NCBI GenBank assembly: GCA_947174155.1 | Contig: CAMWHX010000052.1 | Location: forward strand, 1 to 6,998 | Origin: an uncultured Porphyromonadaceae bacterium | GTDB taxonomy: Bacteria > Bacteroidota > Bacteroidia > Bacteroidales > Muribaculaceae | Direction: 5' to 3' | DNA: 6,998 nt | Shown: piece by piece, positions 1-6,676 of the stretch | How the letters are laid out: every line of letters begins with the position of its first letter | Numbering within the stretch: the stretch's first letter is position 1 | Made by a program: the position numbers and the translations under genes | The notes under the pieces: generated by a model | The model's input: the letters and a program-made list of their open reading frames with translations, nothing else | The model's database searches: none | What the model was told of the DNA's origin: nothing

Positions 1-304
1 TTGTGGAGGCGAGGAGGGTTTTAGAGTGGGGAGGAGTAGAGCTTTTCTGTGCGGGGAGGGGTGGAGTTGTGGAGTTTTTGAGCGGAAGCGACAGGTGTGC
101 CGCCAGTCTGGAAGAGGCGCGCCCTCGCGCCTCACTGGTGCGGGCACCGCACATTTCGGGGTCAATATGGCAATCTGCTCTCTGGCGCATCGCTCATGCG
201 CACACGCCGCTGTGCGGTTCCCGCACTGAGGAGGGGCGGGGGCGCTCCTCTTCCAGACTGGCGGATATCCGGACCGCTACGACTTCATTCCCCTATACGT
301 TGGG
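1..304. other. Non-coding region downstream of the flippase gene
   Basis: No convincing gene lies here. The first 99 bases are strongly G- and T-rich on the plus strand with very few C residues, and contain loosely repeated GTGGAG and GAGGAG words. From 100 to 264 a long imperfect palindrome occupies most of the region. The last 40 bases lead to the flippase stop codon at 305-307. The short plus-strand open frame across it has arginine- and serine-rich, low-complexity content and matches no family I recognise; the frame is explained by lack of stops in GC-rich palindromic DNA. The neighbouring gene to the left is outside the window. Confidence 0.7.
100..264. repeat. 165-nt imperfect palindrome (long stem-loop)
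   Basis: The outer arms, 100-117 and 247-264, are perfect reverse complements over 18 bp. Pairing resumes after one mismatch: 119-124 with 240-245, a possible G-U at 125/239, 126-128 with 236-238, then 130-134 with 227-231 across a right-side bulge, 138-144 with 220-226 after a 3-nt left bulge, and 146-153 with 211-218. By hand count this is about 48 pairs around a 57-nt loop. The loop has its own hairpin, GCGCAT (185-190) with ATGCGC (196-201). There is no T-run on either side, so it is not a standard intrinsic terminator. It lies about 40 nt past the flippase stop. It could be a 3'-end or processing structure, a non-autonomous mobile repeat, or a structured RNA; the sequence alone does not decide. 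Confidence 0.8.
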
Positions 305-1753
305 TTAGATGAGGTTGCGGGTTTTGAGGCCGTAGAGGCGGAGGGCGGCGAGATAGATTAGAAGACCGGTGACAGCACCGGTCAGGAGGAGGATGAGGCC
401 GGTGAGGTTGGGGGAGATGGGTAGGGTGAGCACTCGGGGGAGGAGTGTCAGGAGTCCTTGGGTGGCGGCGCAGGCCGCTATGGTGCATATCAGGGCGGGG
501 GTGATGTCGATGATCGCATCGCGCACTCGATATCCGATGGCACGTCCGGTCGAGGGGATTACTATGCACATGGTCAGCAGTGTGGCACCAAGCTGTCCCC
601 AGACGAGCATCGTCAGACTTCCGGACCAGACTGTGCAGGCGATAGCTATGGCAATGGCGCTATCCTTGATTATCTCTATGCGGATGAGACGCTTGCCGTA
701 GCCGAGGGAGAGTAGATAGTTGGTACAGAGGGAGATCAGCACGACGCCGATGCCGCGTAGCGACAGGATGGCGAAGAGGGGGATGGCCGGGTCCCATTTA
801 TGGCCGAAGAGGGTGTGAAAAATCGGGGCTGACAGCACGGCCATTCCTCCCATGGCCGGGAGGAGGATGAGGGCGGTGAAGCGGTTGATGCGTTGCACGT
901 AGCGGTGAAAATCGTCGGGTGAGTCCTGTGCGCGGGCTAACAGGGGGACGAAGCTGGATGTGAGGATCTGAGTTATGGAGGCGCTCCCCATCTTGCTCCA
1001 TTTGTCGGCCTGGGTATAGACACCGAGGGCCGCCATTGAGTAGCAGGCCCCGGTGACAAAGGAGTAGGCTTGCAGGAAGAGGGTGTTGAGTAGTGATGTA
1101 GAGCATACGCTCGCGCCGAGACGGATTATTCGGCGAAGTGAGGTCATGCTGAACACCGGGTCGGGGCGCCATCCCTCGCTTATCCAAAGCCATCCCGTCT
1201 TGACGGCAGAGAGGGTCAGCGTCTGCCAGACGAGGGCCCAGGCTCCGTGGCCGCTTACCGCAGACCAGATGCCTATGATCCCTCCGACGATCAGGCCGAC
1301 AGTGGAGGATATGGTCACATGTTTCACATCCATGCGCTTCATCAGGCGGTTGGTCTGGATGATTCCTAACGCGTTGACGATGAGCACAAGGAGCATCACG
1401 CGCCCCAAGGGGATAAGGCGCAGGTCGTTGTGGAAGATACGTGCTATCAGTGGCAGGGAGAGGGAGAGGAGGATATAGAGGGTCACGCTGACTATCAGGT
1501 TGAACCAGAATACCGTGGAGTAGTCCCGGTCGGTCGGGTCCTTGCGTTGAAGCAGGGCCGCCCCGAGTCCGCTGTCGACCAGCACCATGGCGAAGGCCTG
1601 GAAGATCAGCAGTACGCCCACCAGACCGTAATCCTCACGCGTGAGGATATTGGCCAGCACTACACCGACTACGGCATAGAGGACCTGGGTGAGCACGCTG
1701 TTGATGGTATTCCACTTGATGGTGCTGACGGTCGCTGCCTTGATGGTAGACAT
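305..1753 (-). CDS. Polysaccharide (O-antigen/capsule-type) flippase, Wzx-like, MOP superfamily
   Basis: A 482-residue inner-membrane protein that probably flips undecaprenyl-linked saccharide units across the cytoplasmic membrane for surface polysaccharide assembly. The N-terminus fits the WzxC/TuaB-like branch of the polysaccharide synthase family: a short amphipathic start, a first helix at about 19-37, then LTREDYGLVGVLLIFQ (37-52) and the DSGLGAALLQRKDPT stretch (60-74). Hydrophobic segments follow at about 83-108, 113-133, 147-166, 169-190, 213-236, 292-312, 323-345, 364-383, 385-401, 414-437 and 449-471, giving 12-14 helices, usual for the superfamily, and the length is normal. The ATG at 1753 is 11 nt after the stop of the head-GIN gene, so the two are probably co-transcribed. 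No glycosyltransferase or polymerase gene is adjacent, so the substrate is unknown. Family assignment is firm; substrate is not. Confidence 0.88.
   Translation of the reverse strand: MSTIKAATVSTIKWNTINSVLTQVLYAVVGVVLANILTREDYGLVGVLLIFQAFAMVLVDSGLGAALLQRKDPTDRDYSTVFWFNLIVSVTLYILLSLSLPLIARIFHNDLRLIPLGRVMLLVLIVNALGIIQTNRLMKRMDVKHVTISSTVGLIVGGIIGIWSAVSGHGAWALVWQTLTLSAVKTGWLWISEGWRPDPVFSMTSLRRIIRLGASVCSTSLLNTLFLQAYSFVTGACYSMAALGVYTQADKWSKMGSASITQILTSSFVPLLARAQDSPDDFHRYVQRINRFTALILLPAMGGMAVLSAPIFHTLFGHKWDPAIPLFAILSLRGIGVVLISLCTNYLLSLGYGKRLIRIEIIKDSAIAIAIACTVWSGSLTMLVWGQLGATLLTMCIVIPSTGRAIGYRVRDAIIDITPALICTIAACAATQGLLTLLPRVLTLPISPNLTGLILLLTGAVTGLLIYLAALRLYGLKTRNLI
364..383 (-). other. Perfect 8-bp hairpin inside the 3' end of the flippase gene
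   Basis: GACCGGTG (364-371) and CACCGGTC (376-383) are perfect reverse complements with a 4-nt loop. On the transcribed (minus) strand the stem is followed by the pyrimidine-rich TTCTAATCT. It lies about 60 nt before the stop codon, within codons for the last transmembrane helix. The stem plus T-rich tail resembles a weak intrinsic terminator, but the tail is interrupted; it may equally be an mRNA 3'-end stability structure or a coincidence of GC-rich coding sequence. Confidence 0.4.
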
Positions 1754-1764
1754 GGAGAGATCGG

Positions 1765-2472
1765 TTATTTCTCAGGGTCGAGGGGGAAGAGTTTTCCCCC
1801 TCCGGACTTCTTGATCTTGGGATCTCCCTTATAGTATATCTTGGTGGAGCCGATACCGCGGACTTTCATGAAATCAAGGGCCCAGCAGCCGATAGTGCCT
1901 CCGCCCAATATATTACACTGCACTTCGTTGGCTTCCAGTCGGTCAGCCTGCACGACGCCGGTGCCGAGGATCGAGAGGTCAGCCTTGCGACATTTTCCGC
2001 TCAGTATCACCTTTCCCATCCCGGTCGCCAGGCGTCCCTTGACCTCAGTGGCTTCGATATCTTCCACTATGATGGTGCCGTTGCCCATCTGGACAGCCTT
2101 AAACTCCGGGCATGAACGGGGATTGTGGATGGTCAGAGTCAGGTTTCCGCCGTTTTCGACAGAGGTCAGATAGTCGGAATAGACATGCACGGTGGGTTTG
2201 TCGGCGACGGTGACGACGTCGGTATTGACCTGAATAAGGAGTTGGTCGCCGTTGACAGAGAAGAGGAAGGCATTAGCCATATCGGGAGCAGCCTGAAAGG
2301 TGGCCATTCCTGTGGAGTCGCTCAGACAACGATAGACAACATTAACGTCATCCGTCACCTTGATACGGTTAAACTGTCCGACCTCGATAGTGTGGATATG
2401 ATCATGGCGCACACCTTGCATACCGAGTGCCGCCAGGATCAGGATGGATAGCAGAGTGATGAGGTGTCTCAT
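1765..2472 (-). CDS. Secreted head-GIN domain (DUF2807) protein
   Basis: A 235-residue exported protein of the DUF2807 / head-GIN family, frequent in Bacteroidota and annotated in databases as putative auto-transporter adhesin; its biochemical role is not established. Residues 1 to about 19 form a hydrophobic signal peptide without a lipobox cysteine. The family pattern follows: a strand with FNRIKVTDDVNVVY (34-47), then repeating short beta strands rich in Gly, Thr, Val and Ile, as in a right-handed beta-helix-like fold (NGGNLTLTI, GNGTIIVEDIEA, GTGVVQADRLEA, LGGGTIG), and a closing GIGSTKIYYKGDPKI (206-220). It starts at ATG 2472, 66 nt after dusB stops, and ends 11 nt before the flippase ATG, so a link to surface polysaccharide or envelope is likely. 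I see no clear TAnnTTTG box in the upstream gap, which favours read-through from dusB. Confidence 0.85.
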   Translation of the reverse strand: MRHLITLLSILILAALGMQGVRHDHIHTIEVGQFNRIKVTDDVNVVYRCLSDSTGMATFQAAPDMANAFLFSVNGDQLLIQVNTDVVTVADKPTVHVYSDYLTSVENGGNLTLTIHNPRSCPEFKAVQMGNGTIIVEDIEATEVKGRLATGMGKVILSGKCRKADLSILGTGVVQADRLEANEVQCNILGGGTIGCWALDFMKVRGIGSTKIYYKGDPKIKKSGGGKLFPLDPEK

Positions 2473-2538
2473 ATTGAAGGAAGATATATTTTAAGTTTAG
2501 TAGATGGATTGTCTTAGTGATAGGGATTGGCGCGGGTC

Positions 2539-3522
2539 TCAGGCGGGGAAGTAGCGATCTTCGATTTCGCGGAAGATGTCGAGTATCTCCTGCTGCGACT
2601 CGGCCCGCAGGAGGCGGATTCGGGTCTGACGGAAGTCGGGGAGTCCCTTGAACAGGGGTGTGGCGGCAAGATGGCGGCGGATGTGGAGGATGCCGCGGTA
2701 CTCATCGATACGTTCGATCGACTCGCGCACTTGCCGACGAAGCAAATCCAGCTTCTCCGGGACGGAGAGTGGGGCCGGGTCCTCGCCGCGCAGACAGCGG
2801 GTGACATCGCGGAAAATCCAGGGGGCACCAAAGGAGGCACGCCCGATCATAACGCCGTCCACACCGTAGCGGTCAAAGGCCTCGCGGGCCTCCTCAGGGG
2901 TGGTGATGTCACCATTGCCGATGATGGGGATGTGTATGCGAGGATCCTCTTTGAGCTTGCCGATAAGTGTCCAGTCAGCTTGACCGGTATACATCTGAGA
3001 GCGTGTGCGTCCATGCACGGTCAGCGCCCTGATGCCGCAGTCTTGCAGACGCGGAGCCAGGTCGGTAATGATCTTGTTTTCGCAATCCCAGCCGAGACGG
3101 GTCTTGACCGTGACCGGGATATTGACAGCCTTGACAACCGCTTCGGTGATGGCGAGCATCTTTGGGATATCGCGAAGCATACCGGCTCCCGCTCCCTTGG
3201 AGGCAACCTTCTTGACCGGGCAACCGAAATTGATATCGAGAATGTCGGGATGCACCTCCTCGACCATACGGGCGGCCTCGACCATATCGTCGGGTTCGCG
3301 TCCGTAGATCTGTATGGCTACGGGGCGCTCCGCGTCGTTGATGGAGAGTTTACGGGTCGTGGAGTTGATGTTGCGCACCAGTGCCTCGGCGGATACGAAC
3401 TCCGTGTAGACCATCGCGGCCCCCTGCTCGCGACACATCATGCGAAACGAAGGGTCCGTCACGTCTTCCATCGGGGCGAGCAGGACGGGGCGCTCGCCGA
3501 GGTCAATATCTGCTATCTTCAT
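2539..3522 (-). CDS. dusB: tRNA-dihydrouridine synthase DusB
   Basis: A 327-residue cytoplasmic FMN enzyme that reduces uridine in the tRNA D-loop to dihydrouridine using NAD(P)H. The full TIM-barrel signature is present: LLAPMEDVTD (14-23) for FMN binding, TEFVSAEAL (40-48), DINFGCPVKKV (96-106) with the catalytic acid Cys101, VKTRLGW (139-145) with FMN-contacting Lys140, HGRTRSQMYTG (170-180), IGNGDI (201-206) and GVMIGRA (223-229) for the phosphate site. The C-terminal helical domain, about 245-327, is the tRNA-binding part. Length and motifs fit the DusB/NifR3 group and nothing key is missing. The ATG at 3522 is 57 nt after the stop of the M16 gene. A long open frame runs antisense through the whole gene, but it is a codon-bias shadow. 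Confidence 0.96.
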   Translation of the reverse strand: MKIADIDLGERPVLLAPMEDVTDPSFRMMCREQGAAMVYTEFVSAEALVRNINSTTRKLSINDAERPVAIQIYGREPDDMVEAARMVEEVHPDILDINFGCPVKKVASKGAGAGMLRDIPKMLAITEAVVKAVNIPVTVKTRLGWDCENKIITDLAPRLQDCGIRALTVHGRTRSQMYTGQADWTLIGKLKEDPRIHIPIIGNGDITTPEEAREAFDRYGVDGVMIGRASFGAPWIFRDVTRCLRGEDPAPLSVPEKLDLLRRQVRESIERIDEYRGILHIRRHLAATPLFKGLPDFRQTRIRLLRAESQQEILDIFREIEDRYFPA

Positions 3523-3532
3523 GTGTAAGTAG

Positions 3533-3560
3533 CTTTCAAAAATTAAACGATATTTGAAAG
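3533..3560. repeat. AT-rich inverted repeat between the M16 gene and dusB
   Basis: CTTTCAAA (3533-3540) and TTTGAAAG (3553-3560) are perfect reverse complements. The stem extends past one A-A mismatch by two more pairs to a 6-nt loop. It fills half of the 57-nt gap and ends about 10 nt before the dusB start. It could be a weak intergenic hairpin that sets relative expression, or a repressor dyad. A near-match to the Bacteroidota -7 box on the minus strand overlaps it but has the wrong spacing, so I do not call a promoter. Confidence 0.45.
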
Positions 3561-3579
3561 TCAGTTGATAAAGTGGGGG

Positions 3580-4824
3580 TCAGCGTAGAGTCAGACGCGA
3601 GCGGAGTCCCGATCCGAGCAGCTCCGCGACCTCGCGCATCTGCTCGGGAGTGACTTCGCGCACTCGCTCGGCAGTAGTGGATACGGTGTGGATGGCGTCG
3701 AAATACATCAGGCTCTTGGCCATCGACATAGCCGAGGATTCCCGATGATCGGAGCCGACTATGAGTTGACCGCAATATTGCTCCTTGATCTGTGCGAAAC
3801 GACGCTCCGAGAGCGGGGACTGTGCGAGTTGGTCGATCTCACGGTCTATCAGCCGCAGGCACTTGTCGACGTTGGTGGTGTCACATCCGAAGTAGATGGT
3901 CAGTAACCCCGTGTCGCTCAGCAGAGAGACGTTGCTGTCGACGGTATAGACGAGTCCGCGCTGTTCGCGCAGCTCCTGATTGAGACGGGAGTTCATGCAG
4001 GGCCCCCCGAGATAGTTATTGAGCAGGAGGAGAGCGAAGCGACGGGGATCACGGCGTCCGAAGAGGGGACACCCCGTCACCGTGTGTGCCTGATGCCCCT
4101 GCCGGTCGCGCACCACGTCGAAGGGGGTGACCGTCGGCGGGGTCACCCGATCGTGAGGAGTCGCCGGGAAATGGAGAGCGCCGAAATGTCGGTCGAGGAG
4201 ACGGGCTATGCGCTCAGGGTCATGAGGGTCAGAGACGTAAATGACCATATTGGCCGGGGTGTACCATCGGTCGATGAAACTCCGGCAATCCGCGGTGTCG
4301 AGTCGTCGTACTGAGTCGGGAGATCCCAAGATATTGTGGGCTAACCCGGATCCGGCGAAGATCAGCTCCTCAAACTCATCATACACGGCATCACCGGGAG
4401 AGTCGAGGTAGGAGTTTATCTCCTCGATGACCACTTCGCGTTCACGCTCCAGCTCATCGTGCGGGAAGATGGAGTTGGCCACCAGGTCGCTGAGGAGCTC
4501 GATGGCCCGCTCGGCATATCCGGCCGGGGCGTTGGTATAGACGAGGGTTTCCTCCTTTGAGGTGTAGGCGTTGAGTTCACCGCCGATACTCTCCATGCGG
4601 TTGGATATGTGCCAAGAGCGGCGGTGGCGCGTACCCTTGAAGATGGTATGCTCCACGAAGTGGGCCAGTCCGTAGTGCTCCGGATCCTCGTCGCGGCTTC
4701 CGGCTCCTATGGCCACACCGATATATGAGACCGCGCCCCGGGTGCGATGGCATACGGCACGCAACCCGTTGGAGAGGGTGACTATGGTAAATGCGTCATG
4801 ATCGACGCCGGTAAGAGTGTACAT
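3580..4824 (-). CDS. M16 family zinc metallopeptidase (insulinase/processing-peptidase type)
   Basis: A 414-residue M16B peptidase, numbered from the ATG at 4824. The inverted zinc motif is intact: HFVEH at 55-59, with His55 and His59 as ligands and Glu58 as the catalytic base. The third ligand is Glu135 in VVIEEI, 76 residues after His59, the family spacing. The second half has the inactive-like M16 domain with the conserved RGLVY (289-293), whose Arg and Tyr usually contact substrate. There is no signal peptide, so it is probably cytoplasmic. A TTG further upstream (4869) would add 15 residues, but they do not look like family sequence and that codon nearly coincides with the predicted transcription start, so I chose the ATG. 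It is first of four minus-strand genes. Its substrate is unknown; such single-chain M16B proteins degrade peptides or process proteins. Confidence 0.92.
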   Translation of the reverse strand: MYTLTGVDHDAFTIVTLSNGLRAVCHRTRGAVSYIGVAIGAGSRDEDPEHYGLAHFVEHTIFKGTRHRRSWHISNRMESIGGELNAYTSKEETLVYTNAPAGYAERAIELLSDLVANSIFPHDELEREREVVIEEINSYLDSPGDAVYDEFEELIFAGSGLAHNILGSPDSVRRLDTADCRSFIDRWYTPANMVIYVSDPHDPERIARLLDRHFGALHFPATPHDRVTPPTVTPFDVVRDRQGHQAHTVTGCPLFGRRDPRRFALLLLNNYLGGPCMNSRLNQELREQRGLVYTVDSNVSLLSDTGLLTIYFGCDTTNVDKCLRLIDREIDQLAQSPLSERRFAQIKEQYCGQLIVGSDHRESSAMSMAKSLMYFDAIHTVSTTAERVREVTPEQMREVAELLGSGLRSRLTLR

Positions 4825-4841
4825 ACACGCGAGTGTGTTAA

Positions 4842-4867
4842 AAGCCCCGGCCACAGGGGGTGGGGCC
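4842..4867 (-). other. GC-rich hairpin with T-run in the M16 gene leader
   Basis: Just downstream of the predicted transcription start, GCCCC and GGGGC (plus-strand 4844-4848 and 4862-4866) can pair around a 13-nt loop that also contains C and G runs. On the transcribed strand the stem is directly followed by TTTTAA. The arrangement is attenuator-like and lies about 20 nt before the chosen ATG. The loop is large and the stem short, so it may have no role. Confidence 0.3.
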
Positions 4868-4877
4868 AAATAAGATG

Positions 4878-4885
4878 CAAAAGTA
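4878..4885 (-). promoter_or_regulatory. Bacteroidota -7 box for the M16/dusB/GIN/flippase block
   Basis: Reading the minus strand, TACTTTTG is an exact match to the Bacteroidota -7 consensus TAnnTTTG. It would start transcription near 4870-4873, about 48 nt before the M16 ATG. No TTTG or TTG is found about 20 nt upstream, so the -33 element is absent or degenerate. It points away from the plus-strand promoter at 4926-4957, and the two boxes are about 65 nt apart, so a regulator bound between them could affect both. Confidence 0.6.
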
Positions 4886-4925
4886 GCTAAATGTTTCGGT
4901 ATATCGGGAGAGAATAGTCTTAAAA

Positions 4926-4957
4926 TTTCTTTATATGGCGCAGTTTCATTAATTTTG
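4926..4957 (+). promoter_or_regulatory. Bacteroidota promoter for the DUF6377 gene
   Basis: The -7 box TAATTTTG (4950-4957) matches TAnnTTTG exactly, and TTTC (4926-4929), one base from TTTG, lies 20 nt upstream, the expected spacing. Transcription would begin near 4963-4966. That places only about 12-15 nt before the first ATG at 4978, so the upstream reading frame would be the first thing ribosomes meet. Confidence 0.65.
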
Positions 4958-4971
4958 TGGAGGCTTAACTA

Positions 4972-5020
4972 TATATCATGAAAATTCTCAGAACTTTTAT
5001 GTCATGAAGATTCTCAGAAC
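4972..5020 (+). repeat. Tandem duplication of the translation start region
   Basis: Bases 4972-4994 and 4998-5020 agree at 21 of 23 positions, with an offset of 26 nt. Each copy contains TCATGAARATTCTCAGAAC, differing at one base inside it (A at 4983, G at 5009). Both copies carry an ATG followed by codons for KILRT. Because 26 is not a multiple of three, the first copy is out of frame with the gene. Confidence 0.85.
4978..5007 (+). CDS. Possible 9-codon upstream reading frame (leader peptide)
   Basis: The frame encodes MKILRTFMS and stops at TGA (5005-5007). That TGA overlaps the ATG of the DUF6377 gene (5004-5006) as ATGA, the usual arrangement for translational coupling. Its first six residues equal those of the large protein because the start region is duplicated. 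It has no evident Shine-Dalgarno sequence, but neither does the main start. Whether it is translated cannot be seen; it may be an inert trace of the duplication. Confidence 0.3.
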   Translation: MKILRTFMS

Positions 5021-6620
5021 CGATACACTGATACGCGTCCTGACCATCCTTATGTTGGGGATATTCTCAGGTGGTAGGGCTTATGCCGGGAAGGCACGCG
5101 ATGTGCGGCTGCCGCGTCAAGAATTGTCACGTCTCGACAAGGCTATCGCGCACGCCGAGGATTATGCTCAGCGGCGACATCAACGTCTTGATTCCTTGCG
5201 TGACCTTATGCGGGAGAGCAACGATCTCCGGCAGAAGTGGGAATATGCCTATCAGCTCGGAGATGACTGGATGACCTTCAACGCCGACTCTGCGCTGCAG
5301 TATTCCCGGATGTCTATGCACATAGCATGGCGTTCGGACGACTCCTCCCTGGAGATGAAGAGCAGGATGCAGCGTATCCGGGCCTTGACCTCCCTGGGCC
5401 TGATGATGTGGGCTGCTCCCGACTTCAAGGCTATAGACCCGACGGCTTTTTCGGAAGACCTGAAATATGACTATTGGCGCACGGGGCGTCACTTCGCCAT
5501 GACGGCACGCTCCTTCGCGCGCAACGTCTCCCCCTATTACGAAGATATGGACTCCCTCTACCGGGCCTATGACGACTCCCTGATGCTGATGCTTCACGAC
5601 GGGACTCCATATGCACAGTTCCTGCGTGGAGAGAAGATGGCTGAGGCCGGACAGTATCTGGAGGCGCGTGAGTTGCTGCTCAAAGTGCTCGGGAAAGTCA
5701 AGGAGGACGATAATCTGTATGGTATGATAGCATATCGTGTAGCCAATATATACAGCAGCCAGGGTGATGACAGCAACTATGCCTACTACCTCACCCTCGC
5801 GGCCATCTCCGACGTGCGGGGGGCCGTCAGGGAGGGTTGGGCACTCCCGGAACTCGCCTCCTTGCTCTACGAGCTTGACGACTTGGATGATGCCTATCGC
5901 TATATCAACTTCGCCTTCCGTGATGCCGAACAGTCGAAGACGCGACTGCGCACCCTGGAGATGTCGCGCGCGATGCCTCTTATCGATGAGGCCTACCGAC
6001 GGCATCTGACCTCCTCACGAGATGAATTGCTGCTCTTCGTCATACTGATGAGCCTGCTCCTCGTGCTGACTATGGTGCTCGCCTGGGTGCTGTGGCGTCA
6101 GATCAAGCGTGGACGCCTGAATAGTGTCAAGCTTCAACGCACAGCACAGTTACAGAAATCATATATCGGTAACTTCGTCGGTCTCTGCTCCTCCTATGCA
6201 GAGCGCCTCGACTCCCTCTCGAAACTGGTGACGCGCAAGCTCTCCTCCGGGCAGGCTGACGATTTGCTGAAGATGGTCAAGTCGGGACGCCTCGACGAGG
6301 GTGGACAGGATGAGGAGTTTTATAAGGTCATAGACGGCGCCATACTTGATCTTTATCCCGACTTCGTGGAGGATATCAATTCCCTGCTCGTTCCCGAGGA
6401 GAGGGTGGAGCTGAAGGAGAAGGGTGTGCTGACATCCGAGCTGCGCATCTACGCCATGGTGAGACTCGGAGTTGAGGAGAGCACACGTATCGCCCGCATC
6501 CTGCGCTACTCGGTCAGCACCGTCTACGCGTATCGCAACCGGATGCGAAATCGGGCAATAATTCGCGATACATTCGATCGCGACGTGATGGACTTGGGTG
6601 GTATCGAGGATATAATATAG
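5004..6620 (+). CDS. DUF6377 membrane-spanning regulator-like protein
   Basis: A 538-residue protein of the Bacteroidota DUF6377 type, likely a membrane-tethered transcription regulator. Order: signal peptide 1-28 (hydrophobic core about 11-22, cleavage likely after AYA); a charged, helical periplasmic region from 35; TPR-like helical pairs at about 205-310, including EKMAEAGQYLEARELLLKVL and ELASLLYELDDLDDAYRY; one transmembrane helix at about 341-364 (followed by WRQIKRGR, positive inside); a cytoplasmic helical linker; and the C-terminal family block LTSELRIYAMVRLGVEES (476-493), then RIARILRYSVSTVYAYRNRM (495-514), which reads as a helix-turn-helix. Such proteins commonly lie next to SusC/SusD uptake genes, where sensing through the periplasmic part is a reasonable guess but unproven here. 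The start at ATG 5004 is supported by the signal peptide and by the in-frame stop after the earlier ATG at 4978. Confidence 0.85.
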   Translation: MKILRTDTLIRVLTILMLGIFSGGRAYAGKARDVRLPRQELSRLDKAIAHAEDYAQRRHQRLDSLRDLMRESNDLRQKWEYAYQLGDDWMTFNADSALQYSRMSMHIAWRSDDSSLEMKSRMQRIRALTSLGLMMWAAPDFKAIDPTAFSEDLKYDYWRTGRHFAMTARSFARNVSPYYEDMDSLYRAYDDSLMLMLHDGTPYAQFLRGEKMAEAGQYLEARELLLKVLGKVKEDDNLYGMIAYRVANIYSSQGDDSNYAYYLTLAAISDVRGAVREGWALPELASLLYELDDLDDAYRYINFAFRDAEQSKTRLRTLEMSRAMPLIDEAYRRHLTSSRDELLLFVILMSLLLVLTMVLAWVLWRQIKRGRLNSVKLQRTAQLQKSYIGNFVGLCSSYAERLDSLSKLVTRKLSSGQADDLLKMVKSGRLDEGGQDEEFYKVIDGAILDLYPDFVEDINSLLVPEERVELKEKGVLTSELRIYAMVRLGVEESTRIARILRYSVSTVYAYRNRMRNRAIIRDTFDRDVMDLGGIEDII

Positions 6621-6676
6621 ATCTTATCCTTTGGTAAAACCTTGTATGATACCTTATATTCGGGTAAAGTTATAAT

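Noticed and set aside
16..61. Possible G-quadruplex on the plus strand
   Set aside because: There are four G-runs, but one loop would be about 21 nt, too long for a convincing stable fold.
3..308. Plus-strand open frame of about 100 codons
   Set aside because: It runs through both arms of the 165-nt palindrome, its product is low-complexity with no recognisable family, and it overlaps the flippase stop region. Stop-free GC-rich palindromic DNA explains it.
2527..3528. Plus-strand open frame of 333 codons antisense to dusB
   Set aside because: It is antisense to an enzyme with every family motif present. The antisense product matches no family; the frame stays open because of the codon bias of dusB.
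4825..4869. TTG start that would lengthen the M16 peptidase by 15 residues
   Set aside because: The extra residues are not typical of the family and the codon lies essentially at the predicted transcription start. The ATG at 4824 fits the usual M16B beginning.
5127..6005. Minus-strand open frame of 292 codons antisense to the DUF6377 gene
   Set aside because: Its product has no domain I recognise and no promoter or start context, while the sense strand encodes a coherent signal peptide, transmembrane helix and family block.
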